The position numbers and the translations under genes were made by a program. From positions 3,532,501-3,596,500 of the forward strand of contig JABELC010000004.1 of assembly GCA_028455995.1 (NCBI GenBank): 64,000 bases of DNA, written 5' to 3'. The notes under the pieces are model-generated. The model was not told the origin of the DNA and did not search any database. It saw only the letters and a list, made by a program, of their open reading frames with translations. Position 1 is the stretch's first letter; each line of letters opens with the position of its first letter. This DNA is from Scleromitrula shiraiana. Taxonomy: Eukaryota > Ascomycota > Leotiomycetes > Helotiales > Sclerotiniaceae. Shown piece by piece: positions 10,749 through 23,125 of the stretch.

Positions 10749-11171
10749 ATGTCGAGTAAAACACAAAGTACTCCAAAGAGATCATCCGGTCCCAGCACCA
10801 CCCACTCCACCCCCTCTAGCTCTTCCACATCAACTACCACCTCTGACAGCGAACCACGCGTAGCCAAAACAAAGACCTATCCAGGTCCCCCAGAAATAAA
10901 GTACGAGCTTGACATCGACTGAGTTGAGACGGCGCTCGTCAAGCAATTACAATCAATAAGCAGTGCACGATTAGCAGAGAAAGAGGCCCTCAAGAATGCA
11001 CGTAACATCAAAAAAGGCAAACCCGAAGGACGCTGCAAAAAAGAAACGGAGAATTTGATTGAAGCGGAGAGATCTTTTGAGGGATATAAAGAAGCTGATG
11101 AGTATAAAGCATTTGGGCGATCAAGGCACTATTCAAGTTTCAAAAAGAGGTCTGTATATAAAATTGTATGA
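10749..11171 (+). pseudogene. Lysine-rich protein remnant 3
   Basis: ATG 10749 opens a Ser/Thr-rich stretch (MSSKTQSTPKRSSGPSTTHS) followed by PGPPEIKYELDID and a TGA at 10920-10922. The same frame continues for another 82 codons: KQLQSISSARLAEKEALKNA, a Lys-rich segment, then EAERSFEGYKEADEYKAFG, ending at TGA 11169-11171 (141 codons in all). CGA to TGA would explain the internal stop. An alternative is a genuine 57-residue protein or an unseen intron over the stop. The tail (Tyr-Lys-x-x-x-Glu-Tyr-Lys) is like the tail of the remnant at 9071. Family unknown. Confidence 0.45.
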
Positions 11172-11912
11172 ATCCGGAGAGTCAGACTTGAGATGTATTG
11201 ATTATTCTGTATTTGCTCTGTTGGAATCAGAACGGACCTTTATTGTTTTGTTTGATATACAATAGAAACTGTCAAACGAACAACTATCAAAACTAGTCTT
11301 GTGATATATATGATGTGCTTTTGAGTAGTAGAAAACCTTACTCCATCTTCAACGTATAAGAATAATAAATTCTACGCAAACTGATACCAGCTGAATTAGT
11401 TCCTGGTAAAATGTGGAAAGGTTATATATGGATCTGTATTAGATATTCGATAATCAAGTAGATATTCTATATGATAAAACTCACACACTGTGATGAAATA
11501 AAAATATTATTTCTCTTGATGTTAATAATATACCCATACTATACAATAATCATGAGAATACTATAATCATGAGAATACTAACAATACCGTACTTATATTG
11601 GGTCTGTAAAATATCATAAGTTGTAATACATGTCCATTATCTATATTAGGTATATAGGTAAAAATCTCATAATTTGGCAGAAGCAAGCCCGAACAAAAAG
11701 ACAACAAGTACTCTAGAAAGCTATTTATAAAATTAGGATCTCGAAATTTCACTTTATTTATGTGAATTTACTACTTTCAAGATTTTCTATTTCATTGTTT
11801 TCTAGTCTCTCAATATCGATATTGTATTACTGTATAGACAATATATACTTGTAACGTCACATCAACATCGTAATACTTTAACATTTACCCTATCTCAATC
11901 CATCATACCTTA
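11172..11912. other. AT-leaning intergenic
   Basis: AT content rises here compared with the DNA further left. An 18-bp tandem duplication (AATCATGAGAATACTATA and a partial second copy) lies at 11547-11580. No coding frame. Confidence 0.35.
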
Positions 11913-12413
11913 TTGAACTCACTCTACATTCTATCATATTCCATTCTATCACAAAACAATATTCAACTGATCATATCTGGCAATAATCATAATAACCAAA
12001 CCAAGAATATCATCCAGGAAAAAGCCCATCGTTCCCCCTCCATCTCCTCCATCTTCTCCCAACCCCCACTTCTTCCCCACAGAAACACAACACAACCACA
12101 ATTAAAACCACAATTACTATCACAATCGCTAATCTCAAAAATAGCATCAAACACCAAAACGCACCTAGCCCTCCCCTCCAAAGCCCTACCCCCACCTCCC
12201 CAAAACCCAAAACCCAAACCAGAACCCAACTACACCTCCCCCAAAAACACGCCAACGCACCAATCCAACGCCATCCACCTCGTCAAAATCGCCAAGCGAA
12301 AAGCCCTCATTAACCGGCAAGATTTCCGCAAGACCAGCAGCGGAGCGCAATACTATAATGTACAGCAAGATGCAAAGGACGAGTATGATGAAGAGAAGAG
12401 GAATCTTGTATAG
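11913..12413 (+). pseudogene. Basic Pro/Gln-rich hypothetical protein without ATG
   Basis: A long open frame ends at TAG 12411-12413 but contains no ATG. ATA at 11973-11975 is a likely former start (ATG by G-to-A), which would give ~146 residues beginning with an Asn-rich tail. From there come a Ser/Pro/Gln-rich middle (PSISSIFSQPPLLPH), a Pro-Lys stretch (PPPPQNPKPKPEP), and an ordered-looking C-terminus of ~45 residues (KIAKRKALINRQDFRKTSSG, then QDAKDEYDEEKRN). Codon use is C-rich, unlike the AT-rich surroundings, which supports real coding. Family unknown. The Lys/Glu/Tyr-rich tail recalls the upstream remnants. Confidence 0.4.
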
Positions 12414-13030
12414 ACTTCGAAGAGTGAGAAATAGAAGATATTTAAATGGACGGAGAGATATGAGGTTTTTAGGAGGGGTTTGTTTGGACGGTTGAAGATC
12501 TTGGTTGGTTGGTTGGTTTGTTGAGAGGAGATGTTTTATTTATGTAGGATTATTTATACTTATTTAGATATACATTTTACTGTTCAGTTCTTAGATAGTA
12601 TCTTTTATTGATTGATTATTAATTGATTTATTAATAGTTAACTAGTATCTAGTGTAGAATTTCGAATAATGAGAAAGTGATTACGAGAAAGATTACTAAG
12701 AGATATCAACTACCTGATGTACCTACTTACATCGTAGATAAACCGGCGCCACTAGAATGAGATATGATTTTTTTAGTCATCATGAAATATTTAAGATAAC
12801 ACATGCATAGATTTTCTCAATGATGATTGTTTCATTCGCTGTGGTTCTGGTAATTTATAACATTTACTAATATCTATCTAACATAAGCAGTACAAATAAA
12901 TCATCCCCATCTCTATCCTCATCTTCATCTCCATTTTTATCTTTATCTTTATCTCCATCTCTCCAAACCTCCTCCTCTAATAAACACATCCCACACTATC
13001 CACCCCTACAGTATTATCTATTTAGGGATT
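12414..13030. other. Transition to the AT-rich island; CT-rich microsatellite
   Basis: Non-coding. A (TCATCT/CTTTAT)-type pyrimidine tract lies at about 12899-12985. From ~13030 the base composition falls abruptly to the AT-rich state. Confidence 0.45.
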
Positions 13031-13194
13031 TCTTGAATACCATTTAAAAAAGGAAATTTTCATATTATAATTAAAATTTCAATTATATTATAAATTGATT
13101 TTTAGAGAGTGATTTTTTATTAATACAAATTCAATTTAGATTCTTTATTGATTTTTAGATTTATTTCGAGTAATTATATAAAACTAAATTAACA

Positions 13195-13300
13195 TAATAT
13201 TTATATATAAAATTAATATATTTTTATTTATATTTATATATAAAATTAATATATTCAAGTTTATTTGTATTTATATATAAAATTAATATATTTTTATTTT
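13195..13300. repeat. AT-rich tandem repeat, ~3 copies
   Basis: The unit ATTTATATATAAAATTAATA recurs at about 13199, 13232 and 13270 with variable linkers. It lies just outside the left end of element A. Confidence 0.6.
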
Positions 13301-13345
13301 TAAATTTGTTATATATTAATAATTAATATACTTTGTTATTTTTAA

Positions 13346-13350
13346 TTTAG
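13346..13350. repeat. Left target-site duplication of element A (TTTAG)
   Basis: TTTAG directly precedes the left LTR and recurs at 39361-39365 directly after the right LTR, about 26 kb away. Confidence 0.85.
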
Positions 13351-13817
13351 TGTAACGGGGGGCAAGCAGGTTTTATCTAATAGGGGGTCTGGTTTGTAAG
13401 TGAAGTGACTAAATTTTAAGATATAAAAAAGATAACAAGATATAGTTTGAAAAACTATAATAAAGTCTATTTATAATATTGGCTTTATAATTAATATATA
13501 TATATAATATAAATTTATATATTTTAGACGATTATAAAAGTTATTTTTTTGTTTATTTATTTAAAATGGTGTTTTATTATATAGCATTATTTTTATTTTT
13601 ATATTGCTTGATTAGATTATTATTTTTGTTTAATAAATATTGATTTTATTTTATTTTTACTAAATTTATTTAATAAAGATTAATTTTATTTTTTTTAATA
13701 TTATTATAATTTAAAATATTAAAATATAATTTAAAATATTAAAATATAATTTAAAATATTAAAATAATATTTAATTAAATCTAGAATATTATGGTGTTAT
13801 TTGGTTATTTTATAATA
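13351..13817 (-). repeat. Left (3') LTR of element A
   Basis: It starts TGTAACGGGGGGCAAGCAGG and ends at TATAATA, aligned to the right copy's CTGTGATA. It is 467 bp, with one extra ~22-bp unit (ATAATTTAAAATATTAAA-type, 13710-13760) relative to the right copy. The first ~70 bp keep GC; the rest is heavily mutated. Confidence 0.85.
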
Positions 13818-15375
13818 TTATCTTTTTTTTTAAAATTAAGCTTTAATAAAATGGTTTAGATTATAAAGATTAGGTTTTTTAGAATATTAATAATAATAAT
13901 TTTATATAAATTTAAAAATGTTTTTTAAATATTAAATAAGCTTTTTTATTAATTTGTTATAATTAGTTTATTTGATAATATATTTTAATCAAGGCTTTTT
14001 ATAGTTTTTGTGTTTTAAATAAAAATCAAGGATCTTTTTTACCTTAAATTGCTTTATTTTTTCTATTTTTATTAAAAAAAGTAAAGAATTCTTTTAACTA
14101 AATAATAGATTATTATAAATAAAGTTTAAAAAATTTATATTGAATATAAAATGATTTTTTATTAAAGCAAATAGTTCTAATTTATATATATATAAATTAA
14201 TGATTTTTATTATTTTAAAAAATCCTAAATTCTTTTAATCTAGTTTTTTTTAAAAATAAAGAATTTTGATATTGTATATGTTTAATTATATTAAATTTGT
14301 GGATAAATATTGATAAATTAATATTTAATAAATATCTGTATTTTTAATATAATAGATTTAGCTAATTATTAATTTAGTTTACAAATATACTAAAGTAATG
14401 CTTATTTTGTTTATAAACTTCTTGGCATCATATATAATAAATATATTATTAATAAAAACAGATTTGAATTCTAATTAAAGATGAAATCCATAATTAGCAA
14501 AAAATAGATTTATTCCAGAACTTTTTAAATAAATGGTATTGATTAAAAATTTAATTAATAATAATTATTCAATTTAATTATTTTATAAATAAAATATATA
14601 TAATTATAAATATTGTTTTAATATTGTATTAACTTTTTTGGTTTAGTTATTGGTTTTAAAATAATAAGCAATAGATAATTTTATAGATATACTTAAATAT
14701 TTGTATAAATGCTTTTAAAAATTAATTATAAATTGTATTTTATAATCCGATATAATTAATAAAAACAGATTATATAATTTTTAAATATATTTTAAAAATA
14801 ATTTTACCATTTTTTTAATATTATAAATTCTATAATAAAATAAGAAATGCTTTATTTTAATTAAATGATCAATAATTATAAAAATTATATTATAATTAGA
14901 ATTAATAAATAAATAAATAATAAAATTTATTAAGATATATTATTATATTTTTTATAAAATAGGGAAAAAATAAAGAATGTTTTTTTGATTTTTATAATTT
15001 GAAATAATTCGGTGATAATTATAGCAATTATATATTTATTAAATTATATAATTATAATAATTAAATTAATAATAATTTCGAAATAATAGCTCAAATATTT
15101 AAATATAATATAAATATCTAATAATAAAGAATTTATGATATTGATAAAGCAATATAGTTTTTAATAACGTATAATTAAGAATATATATTTTGTTTTAATA
15201 ATAAAGATAATCATTATTTTATATATATTTGATTAAAATGATTTTTAGATATTGCAAACTTTTTTTCTTTAAAATTTTCAATATAAATAATAGAATTGAA
15301 TCTTTAATATATTTTTTTTTAAAATAAGTTTTTTAAATTTTTTAGAATGTTTAATATTTTAAGTTTAAATTCGAG

Positions 15376-15606
15376 TTTAGCAAATATAGATCGAATAATA
15401 ATAAGATTAATAAGTTTAAGTTTAGTAGTTTTAAGTTTAGCAGGTACAAATTGAATAATAGCAAAATTAATAAGTTTAGACTTAGCAGTTCTAGATTTGA
15501 TAAATACAAATTAAGTAGTAATAAAACTAGTAAATTCAAATTTAATAATTTTGAATTTAGCAAATATAGATCAAATAATAATAAGGTTAATAGGTTTAAA
15601 TTTAGT
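15376..15606 (-). repeat. 60-bp tandem repeat, ~4 copies, inside element A
   Basis: The unit beginning TAGCAAATATAGATC recurs about every 60 bp with substitutions. Sixty is a multiple of three, and both strands are open across it. The plus strand reads Lys/Ser/Asn-rich and the minus strand Leu-rich. It falls between the RNase H and integrase parts of pol, where it would encode a repetitive linker. Confidence 0.7.
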
Positions 15607-15966
15607 GAATATTAGATTATATTATTTGATAATTTAGCTTTAAATTATAATAATGAATTGTATTTTTTTAAAAATTTTATATATAAAGTTTTAGTGATTA
15701 TCGATATAGAATAAACCAAATTCAAGATTTTTATGTTTTAATATTATTTGATTTTGATATAAAAAATGTTTATTTTTTTTTAAAATAAATTTTTTGATTT
15801 TTTAATTAATATATTAAGCTTTGTTTTTTATTTATTAAGACAATATATTATTTTAAAATTAAATCAAGATAGAAATTTGGATTAATAAATTTAATAATAG
15901 TTTAATAATTTTATTATAATAAAATATTTTAGATTTTTATAATTAATAATTATTTAAATCGAGATA

Positions 15967-15971
15967 ATTAT
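15967..15971. repeat. Left TSD of element B (ATTAT)
   Basis: ATTAT at 15967-15971 is repeated at 23288-23292, flanking element B. Confidence 0.8.
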
Positions 15972-16133
15972 TGTCTGTATAGTCAAACACGTGACCTTAC
16001 GTCACGTGTCCGTTAAGGAGATATATATATCCTCAACGGTGTACAACACCCTTCTTGAACTCCTTGAACAAATAATACAATATTGATTGATATCGTAATT
16101 ATATAGTTTTATATCTCTAGAATTATATAAATA
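15972..16133 (+). repeat. Left LTR of element B
   Basis: It starts TGTCTGTATAGTCAAAC and contains the inverted motif CACGTGACC-TTA-CGTCACGTG (15989-16008) and TATATATATCC. It ends ATATAAATA (originally ...CA). It differs from the right LTR by transitions only where I compared. Confidence 0.9.
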
Positions 16134-18095
16134 CTAATTAGTGTGCATATTATAAATTAAGATTTTTATTTTATATATAATATTAATTTTAATAAATTTT
16201 AAATATCTTTGTTTATTATTAATAAGAAATTCTCTATAATTTTTAATGGTAAGAGGCTTTATAAATTATTTAATTTTTGATAAAAAAAAGAGTTAAACTT
16301 TATAATATTTAAATGTTTATTATAAAAATAATAATTTTCAATTTTGATTTAGATATTATAATATTTGAATATTTATTATAAATTAAATAATTTTTAAATT
16401 AATTTTAAAATTATAAAATTTAAATATCTATTATAAACAAAATAATGATAAGAATACGAATTATATTATATTATTTAAATATATATTATATTATCTAAAA
16501 AAATATTTTAATAAGTAAAAATATTGGCAATGATAATTATTTTATTATAATTATAAAAACGACGATAAGATCATTTATACAAAAACCCCTACTTAAAAAC
16601 CCTTATAGAACCCTTAATAACCCCCCTTTTACACTTCTATATTTCTCTATAATTGCCCTATTTTTTTTTTTATTTTATAATGAATTTATTTACTATATAT
16701 TCATTTTATAAACTAAAATGATTATATTTAATTCAAAAACTTTATTAAAATAAACTTTGATTTAATATTAGATTTATTTTATAAATTGAGTAATTATATT
16801 TAATCTAAAGTTTTATTAAATCGAATCTTTAATTCAATATTAAATATTTGTTTAATAATAATAAAAAAACTAGACAAAAACGAATTTAATAATAATTATT
16901 ATATTATCTAATAAGCAAATACAAGATATTACTAAAAGCATTTCTTTATTTTGCATTATAATATTGTGGGTAGTATAATGGGCAAAAATGATATAGAGGA
17001 AGAAAAGAGGTTGAAAAGTATAAACATAAGTATAAGCTTTAGATAATTATAAAGAGAAAGCAATTTAATAAATATAAATATTTAAAATTTAGAATTGCTA
17101 TCAATAATTTAATGATTAAAATAAATATTTAATCAAATTAAAAAACTTTAATTAGTATTAAAGATATTATCAAAAAATCTTAATAAAAGTTTAATATATA
17201 TAAATCTATTATAAAAATAATATTAATAAAAAATATTTAAATAAATATAAATTCTAATACCCTAAATATAAATAAAGATCTTTTTATTTAAAAATATAGT
17301 AAATAGTATTTTTAAAGAGTTTATATTTGATCTTAAGAGAAAGCAATTATTAAAAGATAATAATATATGCGATTTTAAATATAATTAAAACTCTAAATTT
17401 AGATAGAATAATAAATATTATAAAGATCTATTTAATAAATTATTTTTAGATAATTTAGATTTTATTAATAGATATAAAGAATATAATATAGAAAATCCAT
17501 GTACAATGAATTGTTATTTAAAATATAAACTTGATAAATATATAATCAATAATTTAAAGATTTTTATCGATATAAATCTATAGACGGATTTTAAAAAAGT
17601 ATTTAAAGATATAAATATAGAGATATTTTAAATATTAAATAAAAAATATTTAATAATAATGAAAAAAGCATTATAAAAGAGTAACATTTATATTAATATA
17701 TTTATACTAATAACTTATATAATATAAAATGTAATATATATAAGATTATGCCTTAAATGAATTAAGGCTTATTTAAAGAAGATTTATAAAGATTAATCAA
17801 TAAAATTCAGATTTAGTAATATAAAAGCAATAATAAAAAATTTAAAATAAAAATAAAATCAAAAAGAAAATGCAAAAAAACAAATTAAAAAAAAAAAATA
17901 AATTGAATAAAATATTTCAATTATATAAATAATAATTAATTTATTAAAGCAATTTAACAAATTACTAAAAAATATCTAATCTATAATAAAAATTAATTCT
18001 AAATACTTATTCAAAACTATTCTAATAATAACAATATACAACTCTACACACTATAATATCCAATATATAACTCTATTTAACAACCATATATTATA
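16134..18095. other. Element B leader/gag region, unreadable
   Basis: Heavily mutated internal DNA. The notable exception is 16585-16640, where short C runs (ACCCC, ACCCTT, AACCCCCC) survive. I could not read a protein. Confidence 0.5.
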
Positions 18096-18540
18096 TAATG
18101 ATCAAAATTATCAAAATAAAAATAATTACAATAAAAATCATTATAGTCAAAATAACCGTATGCCTCAACCTAATCAAAGCCACCCTAGTCAGAATCAACC
18201 TAATCAAAATCACCACGATATAAATGACTATAGTAGAAATTATTACGATTAAAACAATTGTACATCTCAACCTGGTCAGATTCAACTTGGTTAGAGTCAA
18301 TATGATCGAAATCGACCTAATCAAGATCAATTTAATCAAAATTATCGCACACTTTAGAACGATCAAAATGATTACAATCAAAATAATCGTGATTTTTAAC
18401 GCGAGCAAAACTAGGGAGAAGAGCGAAGGGATGGAAGGGCACATGCACGCAAAGACAAATATAAGGATTAAAGATATTATTAAAAAAAAAGCCGTTAATA
18501 TTATATATCGAAAATCTAATATTAGATCAATTTAAGCAAG
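18096..18540 (+). pseudogene. Element B gag-like Gln/Asn-rich segment
   Basis: The plus frame from 18096 reads a low-complexity Gln/Asn/Tyr/Pro stretch (QNQPNQNHH, then YNQNNRD) with several TAG/TAA stops where CAG/CAA would fit. It passes into an Arg/Glu/Lys-rich stretch (18410-18470). The reverse strand is open for 117 codons here but gives only a hydrophobic Ile/Leu string, a shadow. In a retroelement this segment would belong to the nucleocapsid/gag polyprotein; that role is inferred from position. Confidence 0.6.
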
Positions 18541-18606
18541 ATGTATAATAATGCAATGAAATTTAATAATGAAGATGATGATTTTGATTATAAATTAATT
18601 ATATAT

Positions 18607-18850
18607 AGATTAATTCTATAGCATGTAGACGTTTCGAACGAATTTGCAGCAATGGCATTTCCAACCATGCTTAAAGATGAAGTGCTCGAGTTCTATATAT
18701 CGAATTTTACCATACTCCCACAAGAAATGAGGGGTCTAGTTGCAGAATTCAAAGCACGATATCAAGAAGCTCTTCGAATCTTACCACACTCCCATAAGAA
18801 ATAAGAGGTCTAATTACAGAATTCAAAGCACGATATCAAAAAGAACTATA
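18607..18850 (+). pseudogene. Element B gag block that escaped mutation, with a ~68-bp duplication
   Basis: A patch of normal composition reads HVDVSNEFAAMAFPTMLK, then DEVLEFY and LPQEMRGLVAEFKARY, like the capsid-type domain of fungal copia gag. The last ~68 bp (ending CAAAGCACGATATCAAGAAG) are repeated directly downstream (18776-18845). The second copy carries ATAAGAGG for ATGAGGGG and ATTACAGAATTC for GTTGCAGAATTC, i.e. G-to-A changes. Confidence 0.6.
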
Positions 18851-21689
18851 TTATTGCAATATAATGAACAAGTAGATAAAACTGATAATAAAGAGCATTA
18901 TAAATAAAAATCAGGAGAAGAAATTTGAATAATGCTTAAAGCTGTTTTTTACAAAAACAAAGCGATTATATAAAACTTTATTAAACAATATAAAGAATCA
19001 ATTATATCTTTATAAAAAAATAATTTTATTATATTAATAAATTAAATAATATATTTAAATATATTATTAATTAATTACAAATATTTTTGATTTTATCTAA
19101 AAAATCAAGGGAATAATTTAGATCTATAACAAATCATAAAGCAATAATATCGATATATATTATATTGAAAAAAAATTCATAAATAATTTATAAAACCGAA
19201 ATAAAAATTTTAATCATGATAAATATAATAAAGCAAACAATTATAACAATTAAAAAAAATATAGTAATTATTAAAATCGATTTGAATTATGATTTAATAT
19301 TCAAGATCGATATAATAAAAAAAATTTTAAATTAATTTATAAAAAACAATATTGAATATATAAAAAAAAAAAATATTTTTTTATAAATTATTTAAAATTA
19401 AATTAAAAAAAAACCTAAAGAAAATATAAAGAAAAAATCGCTAAAAGCAATAACAATTATATTTATAAATAATTCTTAATATATTATAAGAAAAAGTGAG
19501 AGATAAAAAAAAAGAATATCGAAAAGATTTATAAAGCATTTTATATAAAGATAAAATATTTAGATAAAACTATATTAAAAATATATTATATATTAAATAG
19601 CTTAATTAATAGTCTATAAATAATTGCTAGATTTGTAAAGAAAGTATTTAAGTATATATTAATATATAAAAGATCACCTAGTAATGATTAGGTTAATAAA
19701 AATATAGTATTAAAGCAGATTATATACGATTTTAAAATATTTTTTATAAATAGTAAATACGATCTCGATAAATTTCAAAATATTATGATTAATATAAAAA
19801 CAGTAATAGTATTAATTATTAATAGATGATAATTTGAAATATTATAAAAATTAATTAATTTAATTATTAATTATAACAAAGTAAAAATTATAAAGATTAT
19901 ATTTAGAAAAGGAGATGTTGAAAAATTTATTAGATTATGTGAAATCGAATTATCGATTGGATAAATTAAGGTTTACATTATTTATACAAATATACTATTT
20001 TTATTTTGTTTAATAGATATAAATAGATTTAATATATTTTTTAATAATATTAAAAACTAGATTATTTATAATAAAATTGGCAAATATTTCCCTATTATAT
20101 AGAAGCGTGGTCATAGTTTTTTATTATAAAAATATAATTATAATATATTTATATAATCAATAATTTTGGACAATATTTATTATTTTATAGAAATAGAATT
20201 ATAATATTTATATAAACGTTTTAGTTATTTAATTATTTATAAATTATATAATATATTTAAATAAACTAGTTATAATAATATAAGTAAAAATAAAATCAAC
20301 AAATTAACAAAATATTATAATTAATATCAGATATATAGTAAATTATTAGAGAAATTCAAATTCAAAATTAACAATAATAAGGACGATAACATCCAATTCA
20401 ACTACACAATCATAATTGATATTATATATATCAACAAAAAAATAGTATTACATATATTCAATAAAGCAACAAAATATTAAATAACAACATTCCTAAACAA
20501 CTTATTAGTAAAATATATTTAGAATACAATTCGATTTAAATAGATCGATATTTATATAAAATATTTAAACTATATTATTATTAATATAAGTATATAATTT
20601 ATTATAAAAAAATTTAATAAATATACAAACACTATAGCAATCAAAATAAAAATAGTTTTTATAAAATTTTATTAATTAATTAATAAAATTAAATAATATT
20701 ATAAAATCATACAATAAACATTTAAAATTCTATAAAACAAATTGCAATAATCTAGCTCTATAAAAAAGTAAATATTATAAATAATAATAAAGACTATAAA
20801 TAATTTAATAAACCCCAATGGACTAATTCTAACATTCTTAATATTCAATATATTTGAATATATAAAAGAATTAAATCCATTAATAAAAACTATTATTAAT
20901 TAAACAATGAAATTGTAAAAAATAAACAATAAGATCTATAAATATAAAGCGATTCAATTAATAAGAAATATATTATAAAAACAAAATAAATTATCTATAT
21001 ATATAATATATAACTTGAAGATACACTTAAAAATTTTAATATATAAAAAAATTATTAAAACAAAAAAAGGAAAATAAACAAAACCTTATATTCTTAAATC
21101 GATAGAGGACAAGAATTATAAAATCAATATAAATGATTACACTATAACTATATAATTAATATCGATTTATCTATATTATAAAAAACCTACTAATCCAATA
21201 CTAATATCATTAATAATATATATAAAAAACTATACATTATCTATATCCATAAATAACAATAATAATCAATCAATTATTTAAAAAATATCAAAAGCAATAA
21301 TACCCAAGCCACCTAAGCTAACAATTTGCAAGCATAATAAACCAAAAAAAGATTAAAGCTCCAATATTCCACCACTAATAGCGATTTAGTTTTACTAGTA
21401 CGTCCAATAAAATATATAACAAAAAGTATAATCTAAACTATATATAAAGAATAAAGACTTTAAAAAAATATTATTAAATATTATAATATCATTAAATAAT
21501 AAATATATTGTATACCCAATTAATACTTTTTTTATAAAAAAGTTGATTTTCTTTATCGGGCAAATTAAATATAATAAAAAAAAAACAAACAAAATATATA
21601 TAAAATCAAGAAAAAAAGAATTAAATAGATTAATGAAAACTAATATATTCGAAATAACAGAATAAAAAGAGATTTCAATAAAAATAAGA

Positions 21690-21885
21690 ATTTTTAAATA
21701 TAAATGGGTTAACGAACTCAAACATCCAGGTATAGAGAACGCGTACGAGAAATCGAGGCTTATTGTACAAGGTTTCAATGATGCAGGAAAACATACTGTA
21801 CTTACACAATCCCCAACCGTACCTCTGATCGTCGCTGATAAGCAATTCGCCTATAAAGAGGAACACCATTTAAAAGAAGCTAAAT
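21690..21885 (+). pseudogene. Element B reverse transcriptase start, escaped patch
   Basis: The plus frame reads WVNELKHPGIENAYEKSRLI, then VQGFNDAGKHTVLTQSP. This fits the start of a copia reverse transcriptase (K-x-R-L-V-x-x-G-F ... SP). Base composition is near normal for ~170 bp inside otherwise AT-saturated DNA. Confidence 0.65.
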
Positions 21886-23125
21886 TCTTATATAAAGAAC
21901 GAGAACAACTAATTAAAACATATTCATTCAAATTTAATAATAGCTTAATATTATTGAAAAGTTTAATAATTATAATAAACCAAAAACTTCAATACAAAAA
22001 TATAAAACAAATCAAAAATATTAATATTAATATATATAAAACATATAATAAACTCCAAAAAAATGCAATATTAAGAAAGCAATATATTATATAGCGCACT
22101 TGTAATGCTTATATCGTAATCTATTGCTAATCTAAAATTTTATTCAATTTAATATGAGTTGTATAAAATACCAAATTAGACAACGAGGATATAAAAGCAT
22201 TTAATAAATGTATATAATAGCAAAAGAAAAACTTTATAAAAAAATTTTAATTTATATTATTTAGTTTCAATATCTTTTATATATATGTATTTATTAATAC
22301 TTTATATATTAATAATTTCGATCTATTATTTTAGATTGAATATATTATTATATTAACAAATAAAAGTGGAAACGTAAATATTATATATTAATTTTTAATT
22401 AAATATAAATATATTATTTAGATTATATTAATGTTAAAACTTTATATAATAATCTTCAGTTTTAATATAATGATCATTATTAAAAGCATAATTGATAAAA
22501 TTTTTAATAATCATATTTTATTATTAATCATTTATATCGATTTATATTCTTTATTTTAATTATTAATTAAATTTGAAATAACAATCAAAAAGCAATTTAT
22601 AATCAATATTATAACATTATATTAATTATATAAGCGCAAAAAGATCACGGAAATATAATAGATTAACAATAGTAATAATCTAGTAGACGCAATAATGAAG
22701 GCAAGGTCTTGCTTAATATTAAAGGAACTTATCGATATAAATAAGATATCGATAAAAATCAATAAATAAATTAAACAAAAAAAAGAATTTTGATTTTTTT
22801 TTTCTTTGTTTATTTTTCAGAAAATAACCAGGTAATAATCGATTCTATTTATTCAATTTATATATAATCATTATAAAGTAAAATAATAAAGAATATAATA
22901 TAAAAAATAATAATAATATAAAATAATGATAATATATAATTCAAATAATATTTATCCCAATCCAACTTTAAAATATTATATTATATACAAATAAATTATA
23001 AAGATTTTAAGATGGCAAAAGGCTAGAAAAAGCCTATTTTACTTTTACCTTATATAAATAATTTATAATTTTTATAAATTTCAACTTTTTATATATATAG
23101 CATTAGATTTTCAAAAAGTTGCCAA

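Larger units (their letters stand above)
13818..15971 (-). pseudogene. Element A pol 3' part: RNase H tail and integrase
   Basis: On the minus strand, ~15930-15750 reads KNLKYF, then FLS, FNFKIIY, and a KKSKNLF tail. This matches the spacing of the Ty3/gypsy RNase H end (HKNLxYF...RRQARWxExLS...YRPGxxNxxADALxRR), with Gln and Arg codons turned into stops. Near 14520-14460 the string SGINLFFANYGF matches the conserved end of the integrase core (STGxSPFxxxYGxxP). The rest is too mutated to follow by eye. This is a retrotransposon relic with no intact frame. Confidence 0.7.

Noticed and set aside
18091..18444. 117-codon minus-strand open frame of Ile/Leu
   Set aside because: Shadow of the Gln/Asn-rich gag-like sequence on the other strand; open only because CAA/AAT read backwards as TTG/ATT.
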